64,000 nucleotides of DNA from DATFVA01 sp963839165 (GTDB lineage Bacteria; Bacteroidota; Ignavibacteria; Ignavibacteriales; Ignavibacteriaceae), in contig CAWIUG010000005.1 in NCBI GenBank assembly GCA_963839165.1, positions 496,001 to 560,000 of the forward strand, in the 5' to 3' direction. A program made the translations under genes and the position numbers. Every line of letters begins with the position of its first letter. The first letter of the stretch is position 1. The notes beneath the pieces are model-generated. The model saw nothing but the letters and a program-made list of their open reading frames with translations. It was not told where the DNA came from and made no database searches. This document shows, piece by piece, positions 28,670 through 37,263 of this stretch.

Positions 28670-29827
28670 ATGACTACCTATAGCGGATTGCTGAATTCAA
28701 AGCTGCCTGACACAGGCACGACTATATTCACCATAATGTCGCGTATGGCTGCTGAAAGCAATGCAATAAATTTAAGCCAGGGATTTCCGGATTTTAATTG
28801 TAATGAAGAACTGCTGGATCTCGTTGAATTTTATCTAAGAAAGGGTTTCAACCAATACGCCCCAATGCAAGGGATTCCTTCGCTCCGACACAAAATCTCA
28901 GAAAAGATAAATAAGCTCTATGGTCATAAATATGATCCTGAAGCTGAAATTAATATTACAGCAGGAGCTACTCAAGCAATCTATACGGCTGTATCTGCAG
29001 TCATCAATCCAGGTGATGAGGTAATCCTGTTTGAACCTGCCTATGACAGTTATGCTCCCGCAGTTAAAATAAACGGAGGAGTACCTGTATTTGTGCAATT
29101 AAAAATGACTGATTTCTCGATAGACTGGAATAAAGCTGCAGAAGCTGTCACCCACCGAACAAGGATGATATTCATTAATTCACCCCATAATCCGACCGGC
29201 AGTGTATTAAATGAAACGGATATAAAAAACCTTGAAGAGTTAACCAGGAATAAGGATATTTTTATACTCAGCGATGAAGTATATGAGCATATAGTATTTG
29301 ACGAAAGGAAACATGTATCAGTTTCCGGGTCGAAGGAACTGGTAAAAAAATCTTTTGTGATCTCATCATTCGGTAAAACCTATCATACAACCGGTTGGAA
29401 GATGGGTTATTGTGCAGCTCCCGAAGAGATGATGAGGGAATTCAGAAAGATACATCAGTTTATAGTTTTCGCGGTAAACACACCCATACAATATGCATAT
29501 GCCGAATATATGGATAATGAAAGTCACTACATGAAATTGAATAACTTTTATGAGAAAAAAAGAGATGTTTTGCTCAGCGGCTTAAAGAAATCCCGCTGGA
29601 AATTTAAGCCGGCCTGCGGCACTTATTTCCAGCTTCTGGATTATTCAGGAATAACAGATATGAAGGACATGGAATTTGCGGAGAAACTAACCAAAGAAGC
29701 TGGGATAGCAACAATTCCCCTCTCCCCTTTCTATAATGATAAACGAAGTGCTAATATTTTGAGAGTTTGCTTTGCAAAAAGAGATGAAGTTCTTACGGAA
29801 GCGGCTGACATTTTAGGTAAAATCTGA
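28670..29827 (+). CDS. PLP-dependent aminotransferase class I/II (methionine/kynurenine aminotransferase-like)
   Basis: This fold-type I enzyme transfers an amino group using PLP. The 385-residue length is standard. Visible features are NLSQGFPDFNC at the N-terminus, NSPHNPTGSVL (PLP pocket), LSDEVYEHIVFD, and SSFGKTYHTTGWKMGY with the Schiff-base lysine. An Arg that binds the substrate carboxylate is in ILRVCFAKRD. The sequence resembles YbdL-type methionine aminotransferases and kynurenine aminotransferases; the exact substrate is open. It lies 10 bases before the next phosphatase gene. Confidence 0.9.
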   Translation: MTTYSGLLNSKLPDTGTTIFTIMSRMAAESNAINLSQGFPDFNCNEELLDLVEFYLRKGFNQYAPMQGIPSLRHKISEKINKLYGHKYDPEAEINITAGATQAIYTAVSAVINPGDEVILFEPAYDSYAPAVKINGGVPVFVQLKMTDFSIDWNKAAEAVTHRTRMIFINSPHNPTGSVLNETDIKNLEELTRNKDIFILSDEVYEHIVFDERKHVSVSGSKELVKKSFVISSFGKTYHTTGWKMGYCAAPEEMMREFRKIHQFIVFAVNTPIQYAYAEYMDNESHYMKLNNFYEKKRDVLLSGLKKSRWKFKPACGTYFQLLDYSGITDMKDMEFAEKLTKEAGIATIPLSPFYNDKRSANILRVCFAKRDEVLTEAADILGKI

Positions 29828-29837
29828 GATTTATCAA

Positions 29838-30932
29838 ATGAATAACCTGTTTGAAAGGTTAAGAAGACTATTTCGTTTTTATACGGGTGAACTCAATTAC
29901 AATGAGTTTCATAAACTTGTAAAAAGAGATGTACCGGAAGTTTATGATTTCTATGTAAAGAGAATGAAAAAGCCTGAGAAGGGCAGGAACAGGGTTGTGG
30001 ATTTTATTCTTTTTGCCCGAAACTTATTCTTAGAATTTCTAAACCTTCTTACTCCGGGGCGAAGGATAATATATTTTCTCGGACTCATTCTATTCATCTT
30101 AGCTTATTTTGGAAATGATTGGGGATTTGCCGTCTGGGGTTTTATCCTGATAAACCTGCTTGTGGCATTCGAGCTTGCGGATAAACTTACCGCAAAGGAT
30201 GAGCTGGAAGTTGCCCGGGAGATACAGATGAAGATGATGCCGGGAGTACCGCCGGAGAATAAATATTACCAGATTAGCTGCTATATGGCAACAGCCAGGG
30301 AAGTTGGCGGTGACTATTACGACTTCATTAAACCTGATCCCGAAAAAGATAAAACTTTCGTTGTTATAGGAGACGTCTCCGGAAAAGGGATGTCGGCCGC
30401 CCTTCTTATGGTTCAGGTTCAATCAATTCTTCACAATATCATCAGCATAGAATCCTCACCTAAAGCTATTCTGAATACATTAAATATTAATTTGAAAAGG
30501 GTCCTGAGAAAAGGTTCATTCCTCACCCTTAGTATTGCAGAAGTAAATTCGGGCGGAGAAATTATACTTTCCCGTGCAGGTCATATGCCGCTGCTGCATT
30601 TCAGTAAATCTGACGGAAAGTGTACGAGGATTATTCCTGGTGGTATCGGAATTGGACTTGCTAACGAACTTTTATTTTCCAATTCTACTGAAGAAGTTTA
30701 TCTAAAACCATATGCGGGAGATCTGTTTGTTTTCTTTACGGACGGAGTTGTGGAGGCAATGGATAGTTACTACAGGACATTCGGGGAGGAAAACCTAACA
30801 AGACTCATTTGTGAAAATGCGGAGAAATCTGCCGAAGAGGTCAGGGATGTCATAGTGAATGCAGTAAAAAATTTCACTTATTCCTCTCCTGTCCAGGATG
30901 ATCTTACTCTAATAATCATGAAAGCTTTTTAA
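29838..30932 (+). CDS. Membrane-anchored SpoIIE/PP2C serine phosphatase
   Basis: The 364-residue protein has a polar N-terminus, two hydrophobic helices (about residues 78-95 and 98-116) and a PP2C/SpoIIE catalytic domain with DYYDFIKP, GDVSGKGMSAAL, FFTDGVVEAMD and VQDDLTLIIMK, including metal-binding aspartates. A linker like DELEVAREIQMKMMPG precedes the domain, as in RsbU-type phosphatases. It is the second phosphatase of this kind in the window. It follows the aminotransferase closely and probably shares its transcript. No anti-sigma or antagonist gene is visible here. Confidence 0.9.
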   Translation: MNNLFERLRRLFRFYTGELNYNEFHKLVKRDVPEVYDFYVKRMKKPEKGRNRVVDFILFARNLFLEFLNLLTPGRRIIYFLGLILFILAYFGNDWGFAVWGFILINLLVAFELADKLTAKDELEVAREIQMKMMPGVPPENKYYQISCYMATAREVGGDYYDFIKPDPEKDKTFVVIGDVSGKGMSAALLMVQVQSILHNIISIESSPKAILNTLNINLKRVLRKGSFLTLSIAEVNSGGEIILSRAGHMPLLHFSKSDGKCTRIIPGGIGIGLANELLFSNSTEEVYLKPYAGDLFVFFTDGVVEAMDSYYRTFGEENLTRLICENAEKSAEEVRDVIVNAVKNFTYSSPVQDDLTLIIMKAF

Positions 30933-30946
30933 CCCTGGGGAGTCAA

Positions 30947-31933
30947 ATGACCGAAAATATAACAATCAAAAAAAGAGCGGCATATTTATCTCTTACAATA
31001 GGGATTATTATGTTTCTCTCAAAAATGGGTGCCTATCTTCTTACCGGATCAGCAGCTATTTTTTCAGATGCGGCTGAATCTGTTGTTCATGTTCTGGCAA
31101 CCTCAATGGCCCTGTATAGTATAATCCTTAGCTCCACACCCCCTGATGAATCTCATAGATACGGACACGGAAACGTTGAATTTTTCTCTGCTGGTATTGA
31201 AGGGCTCCTGATTTTGGCAGCTGCCTTATTCATTATTTATACCGCAGTGCTTGATATTATTCATGGATCTCATCTGCGGCAGCTTGATATAGGAATAATT
31301 GTAATAAGTGCTGCGGGAGGAATAAACCTTCTACTGGGTTTTTATCTTGTGAAGATAGGCAGGAAAACAAATTCACTCACCCTTGTCGCAGACGGAAAGC
31401 ATGTACTTACCGACTCTTATACTAGTATTGGGGTAATCGTAGGTATTCTACTTGTTATGTTTACCGGCCTTCAGCTTTTTGATCCTTTATTTGCTATAGC
31501 TGTGGCTCTGAATATATTATTTACAGGCTATAAACTCATAAGAGAATCAGTGGGGGGGTTAATGAATGAAACCGATCCTGTTCTTCTAAAAAAGATTGTT
31601 ACCGAAATTGAAAAAATAAAACTCCCATACTGGATTGATCTGCATGAATTAAGATTCTGGAGATCAGGAGATACCATTTATCTCGATTTTCACCTGATCC
31701 TTCCATATTATTTTACAATTCAGAAATCTCATACCGAAGAGAAAGAAATAGAGGAAAAACTAATGGAAGTTTTACCGAATATGCAGATTAAAATCCATTT
31801 TGATTATTGCATACCCGAGCTATGCAGGTATTGCGGATATTTTGAGTGTAATGTAAGAGAGGATGCAAGGGAAATCACCTTCGAACTAAATGAAGATAAG
31901 ATGACCGGCAAGCCGATCTATATGATCAGGTAA
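30947..31933 (+). CDS. Cation diffusion facilitator (CDF) metal transporter with Cys-rich tail
   Basis: CDF proteins export divalent metals such as zinc or iron in exchange for protons. The 328-residue protein has six helices. Transport-site residues are visible in FSDAAESVVHVLATS (helix 2 Asp) and ADGKHVLTDSYTSIG (helix 5 His and Asp). The cytoplasmic C-terminal domain ends in an extra cysteine cluster, CIPELCRYCGYFEC, that ordinary CDF proteins lack. It lies 14 bases after the phosphatase gene. The metal cannot be deduced. Confidence 0.9.
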   Translation: MTENITIKKRAAYLSLTIGIIMFLSKMGAYLLTGSAAIFSDAAESVVHVLATSMALYSIILSSTPPDESHRYGHGNVEFFSAGIEGLLILAAALFIIYTAVLDIIHGSHLRQLDIGIIVISAAGGINLLLGFYLVKIGRKTNSLTLVADGKHVLTDSYTSIGVIVGILLVMFTGLQLFDPLFAIAVALNILFTGYKLIRESVGGLMNETDPVLLKKIVTEIEKIKLPYWIDLHELRFWRSGDTIYLDFHLILPYYFTIQKSHTEEKEIEEKLMEVLPNMQIKIHFDYCIPELCRYCGYFECNVREDAREITFELNEDKMTGKPIYMIR

Positions 31934-31934
31934 A

Positions 31935-33191
31935 TCAGGTTATTTCTCCAGCCGGTTCTTTTTTATATGATGGTATCTGGACCCTCTGAAGAATTATAAG
32001 ACCAGCTATAAAAAATAGTCCTATAGCCAGAACCGCAAATCTTTCATTTGATAAGTCGGAAATCACCCCATACACTAATGGTCCAACCACAGCTGATGAT
32101 TTACCAAACAATCCGTCATAAAATCCGAAGAATTCAGCTTCCCTTTCGTGAGGAATTAAAAGAGCCATCAGGCTTCTGCTGCAGGATTGCGAACTTCCTA
32201 TAGACATACCGGCAAGTAAACCGATGATATAAAATTCAGCAATGGTCTGAACGAAAAATGCACCGATTATAACGAGGATCCATACAGCAAGAGTTATAGT
32301 AATAGTTTTCTTTGGGCCTATATGATCTGAAATTATACCAAAGATGAACGAACCTCCCACAGCCGTACTCTGAACGATTACAAAAAAGAGGATAATTTCT
32401 TCATCATTCATTTTCAATATATTGGAGGCAAATATTGAAGCGAACGCTATTATAGTTATTATTGCATCATTATATAGGAAGAAAGCAAAAAGGAATCGTG
32501 AAACGGCAGGATGTTTCTTATGAAAGAAAATAGCTTTGAATGTATTGAAACTCTTGTTTATCCCCTCTTTCAGCAGATCTTTTTTGATGGGCTCAGATAT
32601 ACGAGGTTCGCTTACAAAAAGGAATAAGGGTGCTGAAAATAAAAGAAAGAATACCGCGGCCACGATAAAGGAGAATCTTATATAAAAATAATAATCAGGT
32701 GATTCTGCTGAGGGAAGAATTACCATCACAATCAGTAATACAGCCAGTGCCCCGACATAACCCATAGCGAAACCATACCCGGAAACTCTGCCGAAATTTT
32801 TCTTTTCGGTGAGGTTTGGAAGGAATGCATCATAAAATACAAGTCCTGCTTCAAAACCAATATTAGCAAACACAAAGAGAATAAATCCGGAAAGAATATC
32901 GCCCTTTTGAACAAAAAACATTAGTGCTGTACAGCTGACAGAAAGCAAAGTAAACATCAGGAGAAATCGTTTCCGATTCCTCGAAACATCCGCTATAGCC
33001 CCAAGTGGAGGACTAAGCAGAGCGGCAATTACCATTGAAACACTTACCGCCAGCCCCCATAACCATCTCTGTCCATCTGTAACATAGTTGGAGAAATACT
33101 TTGAATAAATAACAGTAACTATTATTACAGAAAAAGCAGTATTGGCAAAATCGAACAACGTCCAGACAAAAATTCTGCTTCTTTCTTTCAT
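31935..33191 (-). CDS. MFS transporter of the UMF1 (Atg22-like) family
   Basis: The 418-residue protein has about 12 helices and starts with the UMF1-like WTLFDFANTAFSVIIVTVIYS motif. It also has the segments ALLSPPLGAIADVSRNRKRFL and SCSRSLMALLIPHEREAEFFGFYD typical of that family. The substrate is unknown. It ends one base from the end of the convergent CDF gene, and starts 6 bases downstream of the nusB stop. Confidence 0.85.
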   Translation of the reverse strand: MKERSRIFVWTLFDFANTAFSVIIVTVIYSKYFSNYVTDGQRWLWGLAVSVSMVIAALLSPPLGAIADVSRNRKRFLLMFTLLSVSCTALMFFVQKGDILSGFILFVFANIGFEAGLVFYDAFLPNLTEKKNFGRVSGYGFAMGYVGALAVLLIVMVILPSAESPDYYFYIRFSFIVAAVFFLLFSAPLFLFVSEPRISEPIKKDLLKEGINKSFNTFKAIFFHKKHPAVSRFLFAFFLYNDAIITIIAFASIFASNILKMNDEEIILFFVIVQSTAVGGSFIFGIISDHIGPKKTITITLAVWILVIIGAFFVQTIAEFYIIGLLAGMSIGSSQSCSRSLMALLIPHEREAEFFGFYDGLFGKSSAVVGPLVYGVISDLSNERFAVLAIGLFFIAGLIILQRVQIPSYKKEPAGEIT

Positions 33192-33197
33192 CCGGGT

Positions 33198-33680
33198 TTA
33201 CTTTTTGTGAGGCTGTTTTGAAATTGTTTCCTCTACTAATCCCCTGCCGGTTTTATTGAGTTTGCCGTCATGTTTCAGCTCATTGAGGATCGCATCAAGA
33301 ATACCATTTATAAATTTTCCGCTGCCTGCGGTACTGTATACCTTTGCAATTTCAATAGCTTCGTTGATTGAAACTTTCGGAGGGATATCAGGGAAATAGA
33401 AAAGTTCGCATATGCCCATTCGCAGTAAAAGCTTATCGATTAACGCAATCCTTCCCATTTCCCAGTTATCGACTCTTTCTTTGATCTTTTCATCCAGCTC
33501 TTTTCGATGGATAATCACACGGTTCACAAGATCATTTGCAAAAACCTTGTCGATAGGATCATTCAAATCAGCCAGTACCCCTTCGGTTAACAATTGCAGT
33601 GATTCACTATTTAATTCAAAAGCATACAGGATCTGCAGTACCCTTTCTCTTACGACTCGTCTTTTAAACATTTGTGTCAT
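33198..33680 (-). CDS. nusB: Transcription antitermination factor NusB
   Basis: NusB binds boxA RNA with NusE and promotes antitermination at rRNA operons. The 160-residue protein is all-helical, with RRVVRERVLQILYAFEL at the N-terminus and the family segment PPKVSINEAIEIAKVYSTAGSGKFINGILD near the C-terminus. An ATG at 33680 and another at 33671 are both possible; neither has a strong Shine-Dalgarno. It lies directly upstream of the MFS gene on the same strand. Confidence 0.93.
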   Translation of the reverse strand: MTQMFKRRVVRERVLQILYAFELNSESLQLLTEGVLADLNDPIDKVFANDLVNRVIIHRKELDEKIKERVDNWEMGRIALIDKLLLRMGICELFYFPDIPPKVSINEAIEIAKVYSTAGSGKFINGILDAILNELKHDGKLNKTGRGLVEETISKQPHKK

Positions 33681-33753
33681 ATTGCTTAACTACCAACTAT
33701 ATAAAGAACAACTGAATTTATAAAAATATTCTGAATTATGTACGTCTTATATT

Positions 33754-34866
33754 TTACCTATGAAATAACTCACCGAGCCTGCCTGAAAAAGCCGACTGCC
33801 CAGTATAAATATTGCTAATCCTACCGACACTGCCGAGTCTTTCTTCGGCCATTTTATTGGAAGCCTCATATGTCGGAATTTTTTCCCTGTCAGAAATTCC
33901 CAGTATCCTTCCAATCACATCATAAATTTTTTCTGCCTGTTTCAATGCACGATCCTGCCTGTATCCCTCAAGTTCATTTGCTACATTTATCAGGCCTCCC
34001 GCATTGATTACATAATCCGGAGCATAAAGGATACCTTTTTCCATCAACAAGGGTCCATGAATATCCTCTTTTTCAAGCTGATTATTTGCGCCGCCTGCTA
34101 CTATTTCGGCTTTCAATTTTCCTATTGTATCGTTATTTATTATTGCACCGAGAGCATTAGGAGAAAAAATATCGACATCGAGACTGTATATTTCCTCAGG
34201 CTTAACAACCTGAGCTTTAACTGTCTCGAGTACCTTGTTTATCTTACTTTCGTTGATATCAGTAATAAATATTTCAGCACCTTCATTATACAGATGCTCA
34301 CACAAATACCTTGCAACCTGACCGGCTCCCTGAACAGCTATCTTTTTTCCTGCGAGAGAATCACTCCCCCACTTGAATTTTGCACAGGCTTTCATACCTA
34401 CAAAAACACCATAACCAGTTACAGGTGAAGGGTCGCCTGAACCTCCGAGAGCTTTTGAGACCCCGGTAACATATTTAGTTTCCATCCTTACAAATTCCAT
34501 ATCTGTAACAGAGGTGCCCACATCTTCAGCTGTGATATATCTTCCGGCAAGACCTTCGATGAATTTTCCAAACGTCCTGAAAAGAAGCTCATTCTTTTGA
34601 GTAGCTGAATCACCTATAATAACGGCCTTTCCTCCGCCGAGGTTTAAGCCCGAGACGGCAGCTTTGTAAGTCATTCCTCTCGATAATCTAAGCACATCTT
34701 TCAAAGCATCATCGTGACTTTTATAATTCCACATACGTGTTCCGCCAAGTGCAGGGCCAAGTGTAGTGTTATGAATAGCTATTATCGCACGTAATCCCGC
34801 TTCTTTATTAGAGCAGAAAACCACCTGCTCGTGACCATATTCTTCAATAACTTCAAAATTAACCAT
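33754..34866 (-). CDS. Leucine dehydrogenase-family NAD-dependent amino-acid dehydrogenase
   Basis: Glu/Leu/Phe/Val dehydrogenases oxidatively deaminate amino acids with NAD. Seen here are GPALGGTRMW, SGLNLGGGKAVI (catalytic lysine region), ITAEDVGTSVTDM and the Rossmann motif AVQGAGQVARYL. I chose the ATG at 34866, giving 370 residues, because GGAG lies six bases upstream and the family N-terminus fits; the longer frame to 34902 adds 12 unlikely residues. Leucine, valine or phenylalanine could be the substrate. Confidence 0.92.
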   Translation of the reverse strand: MVNFEVIEEYGHEQVVFCSNKEAGLRAIIAIHNTTLGPALGGTRMWNYKSHDDALKDVLRLSRGMTYKAAVSGLNLGGGKAVIIGDSATQKNELLFRTFGKFIEGLAGRYITAEDVGTSVTDMEFVRMETKYVTGVSKALGGSGDPSPVTGYGVFVGMKACAKFKWGSDSLAGKKIAVQGAGQVARYLCEHLYNEGAEIFITDINESKINKVLETVKAQVVKPEEIYSLDVDIFSPNALGAIINNDTIGKLKAEIVAGGANNQLEKEDIHGPLLMEKGILYAPDYVINAGGLINVANELEGYRQDRALKQAEKIYDVIGRILGISDREKIPTYEASNKMAEERLGSVGRISNIYTGQSAFSGRLGELFHR

Positions 34867-34891
34867 GCTTTTCTCCAATTTTTGAAAAAAT

Positions 34892-35923
34892 TTAGATTGC
34901 AAAGAACCAAAATATCAAAATTGCGGCACTTTCCCTTGCTTTATTGTATAATTTATTCTCGAATCTCAGATCAAGGTCAGAGGGAGCAACTTCAATATCG
35001 AGGAGGTAGAACTGCGCAATTTCTTTTACTCTGGGTAGATGGTATGAATCAGAGATTACTATGATATTATTTACTCCCGGTTTTGTACTCAGACTTGTTT
35101 TAATGAACTGGATCTGTTCGGTAGTTGAAGAAGTCCTCTTTTCAATCCAGATATCAGAGGTATCTATGTTTCTTCTTTTCAGGTAATCATATGCAATTTC
35201 AGCTTCGCTCAACTCTCCCGGAGCGTTACCTCCAGTCAGCTGAATTTTCTGCAGGCTTCCATCACGATACATCCTGAATGCCTTATCCACGCGGGATTTC
35301 AGACTCGGACTAGGTTCATTCGTCCACACTGCCGCACCCAGAACGACCCCTACATTATTCCCTTTTCCGCTAAGAAAGAATTCCCTGTTAGGGGCTTTAT
35401 TAATATTTAGATAGAAAAAAGCAAAAACGAGAAGTATCATAGAAAATAATACTGAATCGACCAATGCCCTTAAGAAAATTAAATTTGATTTTTGAGATAA
35501 GCTCAGCCAGACCTCTATTATAAGGATAAACTGAATAAACTGATAAATAAAGAATAATCCGCTGATCAATACTTTATTCAAAGGCTGATTTAAGATAGAA
35601 ATGTCGGGTAAAGTAACCGATGATTTTGAAAATATCCATGCTACAAAGAGAAAAATTGTCATCGCCGCAGCTAGAAGGAAGATGGAGACTGGCGACAAGT
35701 TCGTTTTCTTCCTGAATATATAGGTTATTAATCCAGTAATCAGTATTACGCTGAACCCAATATTGAAGAGATTACCTATATAATAAAGTCTGAAATCGGA
35801 AAGAGGCAGATGCTGGTTATCATATTTAATATATATAAGAAAAAGCAGGTTAAAAATGGTAAGGGTAATAACAAAGAGAGTGAGCCATACCTTATTTTCT
35901 GTATTCACTTTCTTCTGAACCAT
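34892..35923 (-). CDS. Membrane protein with YdcF/ElyC-like DUF218 domain
   Basis: The 343-residue protein has an N-terminal multi-helix region (about residues 12-165) and a DUF218 domain (about 185-335), with NNVGVVLGAAVWTNEPSP, LQKIQLTGGNAPGE and SSTTEQIQF followed by NIIVISDSYHLPRV. Relatives (SanA, ElyC, YdcF) are linked to envelope integrity, but their activity is poorly defined. The gene lies upstream of the dehydrogenase on the same strand. Confidence 0.82.
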   Translation of the reverse strand: MVQKKVNTENKVWLTLFVITLTIFNLLFLIYIKYDNQHLPLSDFRLYYIGNLFNIGFSVILITGLITYIFRKKTNLSPVSIFLLAAAMTIFLFVAWIFSKSSVTLPDISILNQPLNKVLISGLFFIYQFIQFILIIEVWLSLSQKSNLIFLRALVDSVLFSMILLVFAFFYLNINKAPNREFFLSGKGNNVGVVLGAAVWTNEPSPSLKSRVDKAFRMYRDGSLQKIQLTGGNAPGELSEAEIAYDYLKRRNIDTSDIWIEKRTSSTTEQIQFIKTSLSTKPGVNNIIVISDSYHLPRVKEIAQFYLLDIEVAPSDLDLRFENKLYNKARESAAILIFWFFAI

Positions 35924-36000
35924 TAACCGCCTAATTATTAAATATCTAAGAACAATAAATATAATGAGTGGAAAATTAAATTTCTTGGGAGATGATATTT

Positions 36001-36032
36001 ATTTAAAAAGAAAAGGCGTCCTGACGGACGCC
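36001..36032 (-). terminator. Rho-independent terminator of tonB
   Basis: On the minus strand, GGCGTCC (36032-36026) and GGACGCC (36021-36015) form a perfect 7-bp stem with a four-base loop, followed by TTTTCTTTTT. It lies 23 bases beyond the tonB stop codon. Confidence 0.9.
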
Positions 36033-36054
36033 TGATTCTCTGTTAATTTAAAAA

Positions 36055-36708
36055 TTATTGAAGTTTAAACACTATTGGTATTGAAACCTGAACTTTAACA
36101 GGTTTACCTCTCTGTTTACCGGGTTTGAACTTAGTAGCTTTTACAGCATTCAGCGCCGCATCATCAAGTCCAGCACCAAGACCCTTTATAATTTGTGCTT
36201 TAGTTACAGTACCTGTTTCATCGACAAAAGCAAGTACGTATACTTTTCCTTCGATACCAGCTCTTTTAGCAATTTCAGGATATACTATCTTGCTCTGGAT
36301 TGCCTGGATACCGCCTATAGGTTCAGGCATCTCCTCAACAGCTACGAAATACTGAGGTTCTTCCTCAACCTTCTTTTCAACTTTTGGAGGCGGCGGAGCT
36401 TCTACCGATTCATTAACATTAAGCTCAGTTTCACCTATTTCAATATCTTCAAGTACGTCCTCAGAGGGAGCCTCAATAGGGATTGGAGGTTTGGGAGGGG
36501 GCGGAGGTCTGTTTTCCTGTTTGGTCTGTTGAACGTCTTCAACTTTAAATAATTCCTGTGGTCCTTCCGCCAGCGCAGCTTTAGTTTCAAGATGCGGGAA
36601 AAACTTAAACGAAACTATTAAAAGTGCAAGAGCAATGATCAAACTCAGCTCAAAAATCTTTTTGTAGCTGCGTCTCAAATCCGCTTTGGGATTTTTATTA
36701 AGTGACAT
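36055..36708 (-). CDS. tonB: TonB-family energy transducer
   Basis: TonB couples the proton gradient to outer-membrane receptors. The protein has a cytoplasmic basic start, one membrane helix (about residues 22-42) and a proline-rich spacer (PPPPPKPPIPIEAP) with acidic blocks. Its C-terminal TonB domain has YPEIAKRAGIEGKVYV, DDAALNAVKATKFKPGKQRGK and VSIPIVFKL. I chose the ATG at 36708 (217 residues) because AGGAGG lies eight bases upstream; a TTG at 36714 is too close to it. It has its own promoter and terminator, so it is probably monocistronic. No ExbB/ExbD genes are visible. Confidence 0.93.
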   Translation of the reverse strand: MSLNKNPKADLRRSYKKIFELSLIIALALLIVSFKFFPHLETKAALAEGPQELFKVEDVQQTKQENRPPPPPKPPIPIEAPSEDVLEDIEIGETELNVNESVEAPPPPKVEKKVEEEPQYFVAVEEMPEPIGGIQAIQSKIVYPEIAKRAGIEGKVYVLAFVDETGTVTKAQIIKGLGAGLDDAALNAVKATKFKPGKQRGKPVKVQVSIPIVFKLQ

Positions 36709-36745
36709 TACCAACTCCTCCTAAAGGGCAAATTAATCGCCCGGC

Positions 36746-36774
36746 AAGTTAATAAATGATGTTTCTTTTGTCAA
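36746..36774 (-). promoter_or_regulatory. Sigma70-like promoter of tonB
   Basis: TTGACA (36774-36769) and TAACTT (36751-36746) are separated by 17 bases on the minus strand. Transcription would start near 36739, about 30 bases before the tonB ATG, with AGGAGG in the leader. Confidence 0.6.
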
Positions 36775-36858
36775 ATTCTACTTATGTTCTTACTATAAAA
36801 TTCTTTATTAGTTCCACTATTAAAGAATATTTTTTTTCTTCAACCAAAAATACCAATT

Positions 36859-37263
36859 TTAACTCATTTGGGGCTTATATCTGAACAAAATAACCAGCAG
36901 TTTTACCAATCCCAGACCCAGAAGTACACCGGATGTATCGGATAACCAGTCAAAAATATCACAATCCCTGCCCGGGATAAAAAGCTGGTGAAGCTCATCA
37001 AGGCCTGCATATGTGAGAATAAAAATCAAAGTATAAAGCCAGGCTTTTTTTCTCAGCTTTGGATATTTGGTCTGGAACATTAGTGTAAGATTAAAAAGAA
37101 TAGCTAAAATCATGTATGCTGTGAAGTGCTCTATTTTATCGCTCACTCCCGTTTTTGGCATATCTGCTGATGGAAGGGTGGTTGCTACGAACAATAACAG
37201 CCAGTATATGATCAAAGGAAAGTAGACAAACCACTTTCTGTTTGTTTCAAGTTTATTAAGCAA
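36859..37263 (-). CDS. VanZ-like small membrane protein
   Basis: The 134-residue protein has four helices and the VanZ-type core: ATTLPSADMPKTGVSDKIEHFTAYMILA, DELHQLFIPGRDCDIFDWLSDTSGVLLG. VanZ relatives have loosely defined roles in envelope and glycopeptide tolerance. Its start overlaps the end of the NAD(P)HX repair gene by 8 bases, so the two are probably translated together. Function here is not established. Confidence 0.85.
   Translation of the reverse strand: MLNKLETNRKWFVYFPLIIYWLLLFVATTLPSADMPKTGVSDKIEHFTAYMILAILFNLTLMFQTKYPKLRKKAWLYTLIFILTYAGLDELHQLFIPGRDCDIFDWLSDTSGVLLGLGLVKLLVILFRYKPQMS

Noticed and set aside
36125..36552. Plus-strand frames opposite tonB
   Set aside because: Shadows of tonB; the real gene has promoter, ribosome site and terminator on the other strand.
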